From an uncultured Bacilli bacterium (GTDB lineage Bacteria > Bacillota_I > Bacilli_A > RF39 > UBA660): a stretch of DNA of 64,000 bases. Shown in pieces: positions 44,289-51,878 of this stretch. The notes beneath the pieces are model-generated. The model had not been told where the DNA came from. It saw only the letters and a program-made list of their open reading frames with translations, and ran no database searches. Numbering within the stretch: position 1 is the first letter of the stretch; the number at the start of each line of letters is the position of its first letter. Both the position numbers and the translations under genes were made by a program. The stretch lies in the NCBI GenBank assembly GCA_910580185.1, contig CAJTWC010000001.1:1-64000 (forward strand), written 5' to 3'.

Positions 44289-45002
44289 ATGAAAAATAAA
44301 CAAATATCAAATAATAAAGAAAATTGGTTTATAAAAAACTATAAATTTATTTCTGTAATAATACTTTACATACTATACCAAAGTAGTTTTCTACTTTCAG
44401 TTTTAGAAGAATTTGGAATTAAAATAAACTCGCTTCCAAGAACTCCTAGAATATTTTTATTTGCGCTTACGGATTTAATTTATGTGATAATTCTCATCTT
44501 GATGTTTAAAGATGAAATAAAAAAAGGAATAAAGGATTTAAAGGAAAACTTTTCTAATAGATGTTTATTATCCTTAAATTGTTGGATAGTAGGATGTTTA
44601 TTAATGACTGTATCTTCAATATTAATTAGTTTCATTATTAAACAAAACGTATCAAATAATGAAGCTCTAGTTAGAGAAAGTATAAAAATTGCCCCTTTAT
44701 ATATGTTATTTACATGTTCTATTGTTGCACCTTTATTTGAAGAAATGCTCTTTAGAAGATCACTAGCAGGATTAATAAAATCTAAATGGATATATATTAT
44801 AATTAGTGGTTTAAGTTTTGGGTTACTTCACGTATTAGGTAGCTACCACAATGCGCTAGATTTTCTTTATGTTATTCCATATGGAGCGATGGGGTGTTCG
44901 TTTGCTTACCTTTTTTCAAAAACAAAAAACATAACGCTTCCAATAATCATTCACATGCTTCACAATACAATTTTAGTAATGGTACAAATACTAGGAGGAT
45001 AA
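44289..45002 (+). CDS. CPBP-family intramembrane metalloprotease
   Basis: A 237-residue protein with several membrane helices. The CPBP/Abi motifs are complete: APLFEEMLFRRSL (the EExxxR pair), SGLSFGLLHVLG with conserved His, and ITLPIIIHMLHN with His and Asn. Such proteins act inside the membrane as type II CAAX-like proteases and are often linked to bacteriocin self-immunity in Firmicutes, but no bacteriocin gene is seen here. AGAGGTGG precedes the start. It is followed by the metallophosphoesterase gene, separated by one base after the TAA. Confidence 0.85.
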   Translation: MKNKQISNNKENWFIKNYKFISVIILYILYQSSFLLSVLEEFGIKINSLPRTPRIFLFALTDLIYVIILILMFKDEIKKGIKDLKENFSNRCLLSLNCWIVGCLLMTVSSILISFIIKQNVSNNEALVRESIKIAPLYMLFTCSIVAPLFEEMLFRRSLAGLIKSKWIYIIISGLSFGLLHVLGSYHNALDFLYVIPYGAMGCSFAYLFSKTKNITLPIIIHMLHNTILVMVQILGG

Positions 45003-45003
45003 A

Positions 45004-45828
45004 ATGTCTAAAGAAGAAATTCCAAAGAAAAAAAAGAAATTAAAAATTCATACAAAATTGATTCTTATAATATTAATAATTATTTTATACTCGTTTTTTT
45101 TAGGAACTAAAGGTATATTTATAAAAGAGTTTAAAATAGAATCAAAACAAATTTCAAAACAAATGCATGGTTTAAAGATTTTGCATTTTTCAGACTTACA
45201 TTTTGCATCTTCGGTAAATAAAAATGATATTAAAAAAATAGTAAAAAAAATTAATCAATCAAAACCTGATATAGTTATATTCACAGGGGATTTAATTAAT
45301 AAAAATCATAAATTAACAGAAGAAGAAAAAGAATTCCTAACAAAAGAATTTAAGAAAATAAAATCAGAGTTAGGCAAATATTATGTAACTGGTGAAGAAG
45401 ACTTTGAAGAAGCTACTTCAATACTTAATTTATCAGGTTTTATTAGTTTAGAAGATAACTTTCAAATTATACACCCGAGTAATAATAGTTCACTACTTTT
45501 GATAGATGATAAAAAATCAGATAAATATTTTGCAGAAGAAAATATAGTTTCAAACTTTAAAATATTAGTAACCCATAATCCAAATGCTTTTGATAAAATT
45601 AAAAAATATAATTTTGATATGGTTTTATCAGGGCATACACATAATGGACAAATAAACATTCCTAAACTTAAAGACCTATTCATAGATAGTAAACATAAAA
45701 AAACTTATGAAAAAATAGGAAATACAAAACTTTTTGTTAACCCTGGTATTGGAACTAGTAAAATAAATGCAAGGTTATTTAACCACCCTACAATGTTTTT
45801 ATATAGATTAAATAAGCCATCTAATTAG
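45004..45828 (+). CDS. Membrane-anchored metallophosphoesterase, one metal motif altered
   Basis: A 274-residue protein with a basic start, a membrane helix (about 16-36), and a calcineurin-like fold. Motif I is FSDLHFA (DxH), motif II is FTGDLINKN (GD), and the late motifs are LVTHNP and LSGHTHNGQI (GHxH). The third motif, normally GNHD/E, is replaced by GEEDF near residue 128, losing the Asn and His that bind metal and phosphate. Its closest kin by memory are YkuE-type phosphoesterases. It may have weak or changed activity. GGAGG precedes the start, and it is cotranscribed with the CPBP protease. Confidence 0.8.
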   Translation: MSKEEIPKKKKKLKIHTKLILIILIIILYSFFLGTKGIFIKEFKIESKQISKQMHGLKILHFSDLHFASSVNKNDIKKIVKKINQSKPDIVIFTGDLINKNHKLTEEEKEFLTKEFKKIKSELGKYYVTGEEDFEEATSILNLSGFISLEDNFQIIHPSNNSSLLLIDDKKSDKYFAEENIVSNFKILVTHNPNAFDKIKKYNFDMVLSGHTHNGQINIPKLKDLFIDSKHKKTYEKIGNTKLFVNPGIGTSKINARLFNHPTMFLYRLNKPSN

Positions 45829-45838
45829 ATGGCTTATT
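45811..45838. terminator. 28-bp palindromic bidirectional terminator that encodes two identical C-termini
   Basis: A perfect 28-base palindrome spans the 3' ends of both convergent genes. Read on either strand it encodes Asn-Lys-Pro-Ser-Asn-stop, so the two unrelated proteins both end LNKPSN. The stops are both TAG. Confidence 0.9.
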
Positions 45839-47017
45839 TAATGGTAATGTTACTTTGGCTATCGTGCCATTATTTGAAGATGTATATTCTAATTTTCCTC
45901 CATGCTTCTCTACTATTTCCCTTGAAAAACAAACTCCAAGGCCAGTCCCATTTTTCTTTGTGGTATAAAAGGCTGTGCCTATCTTTTCTAAGTCCTCTTT
46001 AGAAATACCTTTTCCATTATCCTTAATATAAATTATAAAATATTCTTTTTGTAATTCCGTCCATAAACTAACTTTTCCGTTTTTATTTAACGATTCCTTC
46101 GCGTTTTTTAATATATTAATAAAAACCTGCTTTAATCTATTATAATCACCTTCTATATAAATTTCATCTTCGCTTACATCATATCTAAACTTATTTGTTC
46201 TCATTAATAAAGCTGCCTCATCACAAACATCCATAAGAAGCATATTAATATCCATACAGCTAGTATTTATATCCAATTTACACGCGGATGAAAAGTCTTT
46301 AAGTAATAATAAGGTTCTATCTATTTCCTGGTTTATTATATTTATGTATTTATTTGCTTTTGCCTCATTATTTATATCAAACATATCTAAATATCCCTTG
46401 CATACCGCAAGTGGATTTTTTATTTCATGAGTTATTTTAAATAAAGATTCATATAATTTTTTTTCTTTAGTTATTTTTTGTAAAGTTTCATATGCATTAC
46501 TTACATTACCAAATCTATCACTAATATTAGCAACCATACTTAAAACTATGTAATAAATAATAATATATAAAAATAAGTATACAATATTCATATTACTTTT
46601 TAATGAGAAAACATTAATAAATATTATGAAAAGAATTTCACATAAAAAATATAAATTTACTGTTTTTATTCTTATTAACTTTAATAATATGAATATAACA
46701 AAATATTTAATAGCAAAAAAATAAATACTTATACCTGATAATTCATAAAGGAAAAAAGACGTTAGTATAATTAATATGATTGATGAAATATCTCTTTTTT
46801 TATACATTGATATAAATAATGGTATGGTTATCATAAATGATAAATATCCTCTAAAATCTCCAAATCTAACGCCTAAATAAAAGCTTGTTAGTAAGGCTAA
46901 ATCTAAAAATAAGATTTTTTCTTTCTCAGAAATAACCTTACTATAAACTAAATATATAAAATAACAACAAAAAGGAAATGACATAAGTAATAAATTTAAA
47001 AAAATTGAAGCTAACAT
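45821..47017 (-). CDS. Membrane sensor histidine kinase, sporulation-kinase-like
   Basis: A 398-residue protein starting MLASIFLNLLLMSFPF after GGGGGAT. Six or so membrane helices occupy the first 180 residues with almost no extracellular loops, a KinB-like arrangement. A short linker leads to the phospho-acceptor in KITHEIKNPLAVCKGYLDM. The ATPase domain has QVFINILKNAKESL, YIKDNGKGI and GTGLGVCFSREIVEKHGGK. No response regulator is adjacent, which is typical for kinases of the Spo0A phosphorelay. Upstream, Spo0A-box-like sites lie over a weak -35. Role in sporulation is inference. Confidence 0.8.
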   Translation of the reverse strand: MLASIFLNLLLMSFPFCCYFIYLVYSKVISEKEKILFLDLALLTSFYLGVRFGDFRGYLSFMITIPLFISMYKKRDISSIILIILTSFFLYELSGISIYFFAIKYFVIFILLKLIRIKTVNLYFLCEILFIIFINVFSLKSNMNIVYLFLYIIIYYIVLSMVANISDRFGNVSNAYETLQKITKEKKLYESLFKITHEIKNPLAVCKGYLDMFDINNEAKANKYINIINQEIDRTLLLLKDFSSACKLDINTSCMDINMLLMDVCDEAALLMRTNKFRYDVSEDEIYIEGDYNRLKQVFINILKNAKESLNKNGKVSLWTELQKEYFIIYIKDNGKGISKEDLEKIGTAFYTTKKNGTGLGVCFSREIVEKHGGKLEYTSSNNGTIAKVTLPLNKPSN

Positions 47018-47040
47018 ATAATCCCCCATTTCTTAATAAG

Positions 47041-47074
47041 ATTATACTAGCTCCAACAATCGAATTTTGTCGAA
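47041..47074 (-). promoter_or_regulatory. Promoter with Spo0A-box-like motifs upstream of the sensor kinase
   Basis: On the minus strand TATAAT (47041-47046) has only CAAAAT at the -35 position. TTCGACA (47068-47074), the reverse complement of the 0A-box core TGTCGAA, and TTCGATT (47058-47064) flank that position. This is the look of an activator-dependent promoter. Spo0A control is inferred. Confidence 0.4.
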
Positions 47075-47106
47075 ATTTGTATTATATTCCATTTTTTTGT
47101 ATTAAT

Positions 47107-47421
47107 TTATTCTTCTAATAATGAATCAATACATTTTTTTAATTTTTTTGCATTATCTTGAAGTATTATTTTAAAAGTATTATCTATTTCAACAATACCC
47201 CTTGCCCCAAGTTTTTGAATGCCTTCCTTATTCACCTTTTTCGTGTCCTTAACAGTAACCTTAAACCTAGACATACTAACTTCCATATTTGAAATATTTT
47301 TTATACCACCTAAATATTCAACTAATTTATTAGCTTCATATTTAAAATCTGGTTTACTTGCTTTAATAACAACAAGCGCTATTATAATTAAAACCGCAAA
47401 AATAATAATATATTTTATCAT
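47107..47421 (-). CDS. Membrane-anchored degenerate PTS EIIB-like domain
   Basis: A 104-residue protein with an N-terminal membrane helix (about 3-21) and then a domain aligning with the glucose-family EIIB fold: NKLVEYLGGIKNISNMEVSM, then SRFKVTVKDTKKVNKEGIQKLGARGIVEIDN and KIILQDNAKKL. In active EIIB the first motif is LGGxxNIxxxxxCxTRLR, where the Cys carries phosphate. Here the corresponding stretch is NMEVSMSRFKV with no Cys in the protein. It cannot phosphorylate sugar by the normal route, so a regulatory or structural part is likely. AGGTGAT precedes the start. Confidence 0.75.
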   Translation of the reverse strand: MIKYIIIFAVLIIIALVVIKASKPDFKYEANKLVEYLGGIKNISNMEVSMSRFKVTVKDTKKVNKEGIQKLGARGIVEIDNTFKIILQDNAKKLKKCIDSLLEE

Positions 47422-47563
47422 TTATATCACCTATTAAGAATTATATAATAATCAATATAAAAATGCAAGTATAAGAAATTTAATAAATCTAGGACCTTTA
47501 CCTTGCACTAAATAATTTATTTCGAATAAGCTATTAATGAAAAAGATAGAAAGGGTGAATATT

Positions 47564-47971
47564 ATGTGTAATGATTCTAACTCAAGATCAAAATGCAATT
47601 GTATTGCTGAAATATTAAAAGTTATAAACATTCTTCAAAATGAAGTATGTCCAGGAGATACTTGTCTAGAAACTTGTACGAGAGCTTTCTTCGGGCCATC
47701 TTCCGCAGTAGATTTTAATACAAGACCTGTAACTTTATACACTTGTAATGGTACTCCACTTACAATGCCTGTATCTAATACACCTGGAGAAGCCACAACT
47801 TCAAATATATTTAGAGTTGAAAAAATCGATGAATGCTGTGCTACCTTAAGAGTATTAACATATGACGCTGGAACAAATACTTATACAGCTACTAACTCAT
47901 TTTTCACAGTAAATACAGATTGTTTATGCAGCATTAAATGCTTAGGTGATACCTTCGTAGAAGGTGTTTAA
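47564..47971 (+). CDS. CotY/CotZ-family spore coat/crust protein
   Basis: A 135-residue Cys-rich protein whose pattern fits CotY/CotZ of Bacilli: NCIAEILKVINILQNEVCPGDTC at the start, then NIFRVEKIDECCATLRVL, then VNTDCLCSIKCLGD near the end. CotY and CotZ form the outermost crust or exosporium base of spores. The start MCNDSNSRSKCN is chosen for its AGAAAGGGTG site. An ATG nine codons upstream lacks one. About 14 cysteines are consistent with disulfide-linked sheets. It has a strong bidirectional terminator. The adjacent convergent gene at 47996-48337 may be related to its role. Confidence 0.85.
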   Translation: MCNDSNSRSKCNCIAEILKVINILQNEVCPGDTCLETCTRAFFGPSSAVDFNTRPVTLYTCNGTPLTMPVSNTPGEATTSNIFRVEKIDECCATLRVLTYDAGTNTYTATNSFFTVNTDCLCSIKCLGDTFVEGV

Positions 47972-47972
47972 A

Positions 47973-47997
47973 AAAAGGCCACGTAAAGTGGTCTTTT
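47973..47997. terminator. Bidirectional terminator after the CotY/CotZ-like gene
   Basis: A 10-bp stem AAAAGGCCAC/GTGGTCTTTT (one G-T pair) around GTAAA with T-runs on both sides. Confidence 0.85.
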
Positions 47998-48337
47998 AAT
48001 TTATGTCACTTATTTCATTTATATAAATTTTTTCTCCATCATTTGTAATTAAGTAATTATTTTTAAATCCAATTACTTTTTTCATTATAGTTTCACCATT
48101 TTTGTACATAATATTAACATCAACTTTATAAACGTAATCAGGTCTTTTAAATATATTGTTTATTTTACTTCTTAAATCTACATTATTAAGTTCTTCTTTA
48201 TTTTCATTTTCTTCTTTAACATCTCCCTTTATCTTTTCATTAGAAATATCATTTGCATGATAATAATATTCTTTTTGAACTTTTGATTTTAAATTTTCTA
48301 CTTTATTTTTATATATCTCTGGAAATTTATCCTTCAT
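47996..48337 (-). CDS. Hypothetical protein, 113 residues, next to the coat gene
   Basis: The first 60 residues are charged and rich in Lys, Glu and Asn. The last 45 form a compact beta-rich part: RPDYVYKVDVNIMYKNGETI and GFKNNYLITNDGEKIYINEI. The layout (disordered charged head, small beta C-terminal domain) recalls spore-coat adaptor proteins, but I cannot name the family. AATTAGGAGGAATTAATATG is the start context, with a strong site. It converges with the CotY/CotZ-like gene. Confidence 0.55.
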   Translation of the reverse strand: MKDKFPEIYKNKVENLKSKVQKEYYYHANDISNEKIKGDVKEENENKEELNNVDLRSKINNIFKRPDYVYKVDVNIMYKNGETIMKKVIGFKNNYLITNDGEKIYINEISDIN

Positions 48338-48400
48338 ATTAATTCCTCCTATAAAACTTTATGAAAAAATAAACAAGTTAATACATGAGGTGATGAAAAA

Positions 48401-49504
48401 ATGAAAAACAAAATAAAATCTATGATAGTAATTCCACTTATAATGTTCTTTATTATGAGTATAACAACTATATATAGTATATCATTAACAAATAACATAA
48501 ATAATATTGTAACAAAGCAATTCGTATGGTATCTAATAGGCTTTTTCATAATTATTTTAACAACAAAAAAGAAACTATATAAAATATTAGACTACTCTGT
48601 TCCATTATACGTTTTTTTTAACATTTTACTTTTTCTTTTACTTATTTTCGGTACTGAAGTTAATGGTTCAAAATGTTGGTTTACCATTCCTAAAATCGGC
48701 TCTTTTCAGCCAAGTGAATTTATGAAAATCGTACTTATATTAATTAATGCAAAAACTTTAAGCGCTTATGAAAAAAAAATTAGTAATCGAACCTTTAAAG
48801 ATGATATGAAAGTTTTCTTTATTATTATGGGGATTACTTTAATCCCCAGTATACTTACGTTCTTAGAACCTGATACAGGAATGGTCATAATTTACTTTCT
48901 AATATCGTTTGCAATGTTATTTATATATGGTATAAGAAAAAGTATATTTATAATACTTATAGTTTTAGCTAGTGTTTTAATAGGCGGATTTTTATACTTC
49001 TACTTTAACTATCAGGATAATTTTATAAATATATTTGGAACATCTTTTTTCTACCGAATAGATAGATTACTTGATTGGTCTAATAAAAGTGGTATGCAAC
49101 TTACTAATGCGCTAGCCTCAATTAAGGCTGCTGGATTATTTGGTTTTGGTATTGGAAATACTCCGATATATATTCCGGAATCTCATACAGATTTTATATT
49201 TTCCGTATATTCTAGTAATTTTGGACTTATTGGTACTGTAATACTTATTACAACAATACTATTATTTGATATTAATTTATTAGTATATGCTACTAGCCCG
49301 ATTGATAAAAAGCATAAGTATATAATAATAGGTTTTATTACAATGATTTTATATCAACAAATACAAAACATAGGCATGAATATAGGATTACTGCCAATAA
49401 CAGGGATTACGCTTCCATTTATTAGTTACGGGGGTTCTTCCCTTTTGAGTTATATGATAGGAATTGCATTAATTCTAAATTATGAAAAAGATTATGTAAA
49501 GTAA
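48401..49504 (+). CDS. FtsW/RodA/SpoVE-family SEDS protein
   Basis: A 367-residue protein with about ten membrane helices, a peptidoglycan glycosyltransferase of the SEDS family. Conserved stretches: NGSKCWFTIPKIGSFQPSEFMKIVLIL, LEPDTGMVIIYFLISFAML, GMQLTNALASIKAAGLFGFGIGN, PESHTDFIFSVYSSNFGL and TGITLPFISYGGSSLLSYMIGIALIL. The catalytic Asp region (EPDTG) and the SYGGSSLL motif are present. RodA, FtsW and SpoVE cannot be separated by eye. Nearby spore genes make SpoVE possible. No partner penicillin-binding protein is adjacent. AGGTGATG precedes the start. Confidence 0.9.
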   Translation: MKNKIKSMIVIPLIMFFIMSITTIYSISLTNNINNIVTKQFVWYLIGFFIIILTTKKKLYKILDYSVPLYVFFNILLFLLLIFGTEVNGSKCWFTIPKIGSFQPSEFMKIVLILINAKTLSAYEKKISNRTFKDDMKVFFIIMGITLIPSILTFLEPDTGMVIIYFLISFAMLFIYGIRKSIFIILIVLASVLIGGFLYFYFNYQDNFINIFGTSFFYRIDRLLDWSNKSGMQLTNALASIKAAGLFGFGIGNTPIYIPESHTDFIFSVYSSNFGLIGTVILITTILLFDINLLVYATSPIDKKHKYIIIGFITMILYQQIQNIGMNIGLLPITGITLPFISYGGSSLLSYMIGIALILNYEKDYVK

Positions 49505-49572
49505 TTATGTAAAAATTTATGCATTATATATTAAAATAACCATCATAAAATAAAAATTTTCTAATAAAAAAT

Positions 49573-49591
49573 ATTTAGAATAAATCTAAAT
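49573..49591 (-). terminator. Probable terminator of the 262-residue unknown gene
   Basis: ATTTAGA pairs with TCTAAAT around 5 bases, and ATTTTTTATT follows on the minus strand. Confidence 0.5.
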
Positions 49592-49657
49592 ACCTTTTAC
49601 TTGTTATTGTGTTTATTTTTTACTATTTAACATATTTTAAAGATAAGATTACCTATA

Positions 49658-50446
49658 TTAATATATTCTTAACCTTTTAACTACAGACGGATTAGCAGGA
49701 TTTTTTTCTAGTTCGTCTAATAAACTATAATTAGTAATCAAATCTATAAATTCATTTGTTGTTTTATTGTTACCTTTTTTTATGTAATCAAGCATTCTTT
49801 CTTTTTCAGAATCGCTTGCAGGGCCAAAAACAAAATCATTTGCACCATCTAATAAATTTTGTACTATGTCATTTTTATACTCAATTACTATTTTCTTTTT
49901 ATCATTGTAATCGGTAAAAAATATTTCGGGTGATAAAATGTTCCCCATAGACTTGTATTCTGCAAGAGTAATAATATGATTTTCATAAAATTTAATGCAA
50001 TCAATTAACCTTACTTTTTTTACTTCTCCCACACCACTTATAAGATTTTTACCATATGCGCTAACATGAGTAAGTCTATATTTAATCTCTCCAATACTCA
50101 TATTATTTATAGTTCTAGATATTGAAGTACTAAATTCAGATGGTCTTTTATATGGTAATACAACGCCCTTATTAGATTCATCTACTCTATTTAATGAATT
50201 TGTATTAAAAGAAGTATTTTCATAAGTCTTAAATTCTGGCATTTCCATTAAACGCCATTTATTTGTCTCATTCAATTCAATTCTTTTATATAAAGCTTTA
50301 ATAATCTTATCTTTTTGAAGTTCTGGTATTTTTAGTTCCACTACATAATGATATAAATCCTGATAAGTATCAATTCCATATTTATTAAACAAATCACTAT
50401 ATGGATATAAATCATGGTTAGTTATTAAAAAATGTTCTAGAGTCAT
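49658..50446 (-). CDS. Hypothetical protein, 262 residues
   Basis: Start MTLEHFLITNHDLYPYSD is selected because GGGGGGAGAT lies 8 bases before it. Upstream frame residues lack a site. The product is soluble, with a mixed alpha/beta look and short motifs repeated nowhere else in the window (YGIDTYQDLYHYV, LTHVSAYGKNLISGVG, LEKNPANPSVVKRLRIY). No family is recognised. It lies between the SEDS gene and the first tRNA cluster. Confidence 0.55.
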   Translation of the reverse strand: MTLEHFLITNHDLYPYSDLFNKYGIDTYQDLYHYVVELKIPELQKDKIIKALYKRIELNETNKWRLMEMPEFKTYENTSFNTNSLNRVDESNKGVVLPYKRPSEFSTSISRTINNMSIGEIKYRLTHVSAYGKNLISGVGEVKKVRLIDCIKFYENHIITLAEYKSMGNILSPEIFFTDYNDKKKIVIEYKNDIVQNLLDGANDFVFGPASDSEKERMLDYIKKGNNKTTNEFIDLITNYSLLDELEKNPANPSVVKRLRIY

Positions 50447-50555
50447 ATAATTATCTCCCCCCACTTTTAAGTAGTTAAGTGTTCTATATAATACCATTTT
50501 TATTAATAATTGTAAATTAATTGTTTTTATATATAAGTTTAAAGTACTTTTTAAA

Positions 50556-50590
50556 ATGGTTCAAGTCCGTTCAAGCATTCATGGGGGGGG
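50556..50590 (+). other. tRNA T-arm fragment in inverted orientation, with adjacent G-run
   Basis: The plus strand carries ATGGTTCAAGTCCGTTCAAGC (20 bases matching in the first 20, of which 19 of 21 agree with the T-arm and acceptor of the tRNA-Ile gene at 50730-50806, which is on the opposite strand). The next 11 bases GCATTCATGGG match a stretch of the tRNA-Glu gene in the same inverted sense. A run of eight Gs follows. There is no full tRNA here. Confidence 0.6.
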
Positions 50591-50596
50591 AAAATA

Positions 50597-50625
50597 AAAA
50601 GCCTTTGACATTAATCAAAGACTTT
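50597..50625 (-). terminator. Terminator of the tRNA-Ile/tRNA-Glu unit
   Basis: CTTTGA (50603-50608) pairs with TCAAAG (50615-50620), extended by AAAG/CTTT, and TTTTTATTTT follows on the minus strand. Confidence 0.75.
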
Positions 50626-50635
50626 ATTTACAATA

Positions 50636-50712
50636 TGGTGACGCGTATGGGATTTGAACCCATGAATGCCGCCGTGAAAGGGCGGTGTGTTAAACCACTT
50701 CACCAACGCGCC
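50636..50712 (-). tRNA. tRNA-Glu (TTC)
   Basis: A 77-base gene including encoded CCA. The acceptor is GGCGCGT/ACGCGTC (one G-T pair), the anticodon loop CTTTCAC carries TTC, and the T-arm is ATGGGTTCAAATCCCAT. It follows tRNA-Ile by 17 bases in one transcript. Confidence 0.95.
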
Positions 50713-50729
50713 AGTTTATAAATATAAAA

Positions 50730-50806
<77 letters not shown>

Positions 50807-50950
50807 ATTTCATAGTACTGGTAAAACTGACTATTTAATTCTACTATATAAATTTTAAAAAATCAACATTTTTTTAATTTTTTTTAAAATTTCCTAAGAA
50901 AAGTATTAAAATATCAATATTAATTAGAGATTAACATAGAATTCTTAACC

Positions 50951-50973
50951 TAGGTTCGACATTCCCCTAAGCT
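50951..50973 (+). other. tRNA-Ala 3'-half fragment in inverted orientation
   Basis: The plus strand reads GGTTCGACATTCCCCTAAGCT. The tRNA-Ala gene on the minus strand (51022-51098) has GGTTCGAATCCCCTAAGCT, identical apart from two extra bases after GGTTCGA. The fragment lies just beyond the tRNA-Ala terminator and has no other tRNA parts around it. Confidence 0.6.
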
Positions 50974-50989
50974 TTCTATATAAAATTAA

Positions 50990-51010
50990 AACCACTCATA
51001 ATAAGTGGTT
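50990..51010 (-). terminator. Terminator of tRNA-Ala
   Basis: AACCACT pairs with AGTGGTT around a 7-base loop, with TTTTAATTTT following on the minus strand. Confidence 0.75.
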
Positions 51011-51021
51011 CACTTTCAATC

Positions 51022-51098
51022 TGGTGGAGCTTAGGGGATTCGAACCCCTGACCTCCTCGGTGCAAGCGAGGCGCTCTAGCCAGCTGAGCTAAAGCCCC
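51022..51098 (-). tRNA. tRNA-Ala (TGC)
   Basis: A 77-base gene with encoded CCA. The acceptor GGGGCTT/AAGCTCC contains one G-T pair, the anticodon loop CTTGCAC carries TGC, and the T-arm is AGGGGTTCGAATCCCCT. Confidence 0.95.
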
Positions 51099-51212
51099 AG
51101 ATAAAATACGCATCAAGTAAATGCATATTAATAATATCAAAAAGATTTATAAAAATCAATACCTAAATTAATTTTTTTATTATAAATCAATAATTAAATT
51201 TAATTATTGAAT

Positions 51213-51242
51213 AAAAAAGAGGCCTTCCCAAACCTCTTTTTT
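51213..51242 (-). terminator. Terminator of the orphan holin gene
   Basis: A 10-bp stem AAAAAAGAGG/CCTCTTTTTT with a 10-base loop and overlapping the holin stop codon. Confidence 0.8.
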
Positions 51243-51567
51243 ATTCTAAACAATTAACCGCGCTTTCAATTAAGATTTCTAATTCTGTTTCACTAATATT
51301 CAATTTTCTTTCTTTCATCCACTCTAACGACTTATCTAAAGCCATTTGTTTTTTTTCTTTACAAGAAAAATCTTTACAAGTCTGTTCAACGTACTTAACC
51401 GTTTTTTCTACAATTTCCTTCTTTGTCTTATCCTGAATGAACCCTTGATAAATATTCTTAACTTGAAGGCCGACATAGCCCAAAACAGCAGTTATTATTG
51501 TTCCAAGTATCTGGATAAGATTATCAGAAATTACATTCAAAATATCACGCAAACCAAATTCCCCCAA
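51241..51567 (-). CDS. Phage holin, LL-H family (orphan)
   Basis: A 108-residue protein with an N-terminal membrane helix (about 15-35, LIQILGTIITAVLGYVGLQV) and a charged helical tail ending ISETELEILIESAVNCLE. This matches the Phage_holin_6/LL-H layout, where the end is typically ...EIxxLIEAAV. Holins make pores for endolysin release at the end of phage growth. No endolysin or other phage gene is next to it. It lies between tRNA-Ala and the metK leader, and its start site TTTGGGGGAA is good. It could be a prophage relic or a domesticated holin. Confidence 0.8.
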   Translation of the reverse strand: MGEFGLRDILNVISDNLIQILGTIITAVLGYVGLQVKNIYQGFIQDKTKKEIVEKTVKYVEQTCKDFSCKEKKQMALDKSLEWMKERKLNISETELEILIESAVNCLE

Positions 51568-51659
51568 AATATTAAAGATGCATCTTCATTATTATAATAT
51601 TCAAAAGAGAAAAAAAGAGATAGTCTATTCCCTATATTTTAGTTTGTTTATTAAATATA

Positions 51660-51688
51660 TTGACAAATTATGTCGATATATTTATAAT
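51660..51688 (+). promoter_or_regulatory. SigA-type consensus promoter of metK
   Basis: TTGACA (51660-51665) and TATAAT (51683-51688) with a 17-base spacer, upstream of the riboswitch. Confidence 0.85.
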
Positions 51689-51703
51689 CTAATTACATAT
51701 ATG

Positions 51704-51800
51704 TTATCAAGAGCGGACGAGAGATTCGGCTTTACGACTCCGCAGCAACCTATTAAGTTAGGTGCTAACACCGACAAAGTCAGAGTACTTTGACTGATAA
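51704..51800 (+). promoter_or_regulatory. SAM-I (S-box) riboswitch
   Basis: The leader of metK holds the conserved S-box parts in order: TTATCAAGAG, GGCTTTACGACTCC, GCAGCAACCT, GGTGCTAACACC, a CTTTG-closed P4 and the closing GATAA. SAM binding would favour the terminator that follows and turn metK off. Sensing of the gene's own product is the well-known role of this element. Confidence 0.95.
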
Positions 51801-51822
51801 ATAACTATAAGTTGTTAATTAT

Positions 51823-51853
51823 GTCTTAGTGCTACGGCATTAAGACTTTTTTT
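51823..51853 (+). terminator. Riboswitch expression-platform terminator
   Basis: GTCTTAGTGC pairs with GCATTAAGAC around TACG, followed by TTTTTTT, between the riboswitch and metK. Confidence 0.9.
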
Positions 51854-51878
51854 GATACATATATAGAAGGAGGATTTT

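Noticed and set aside
48349..48549. 66-codon minus-strand hydrophobic frame
   Set aside because: Antisense to the first membrane helices of the SEDS protein; hydrophobic by reflection of AT-rich codons.
50948..50975. 3' end of a tmRNA (GGTTCGA-x-CCCCTAAGC) on the plus strand
   Set aside because: No matching tmRNA 5' half, tag sequence or CCA is present; the match to the nearby tRNA-Ala explains the sequence.
51578..51793. 71-codon frame over the SAM riboswitch
   Set aside because: It lies across the promoter and aptamer, has no convincing start site, and the RNA structure explains the sequence.
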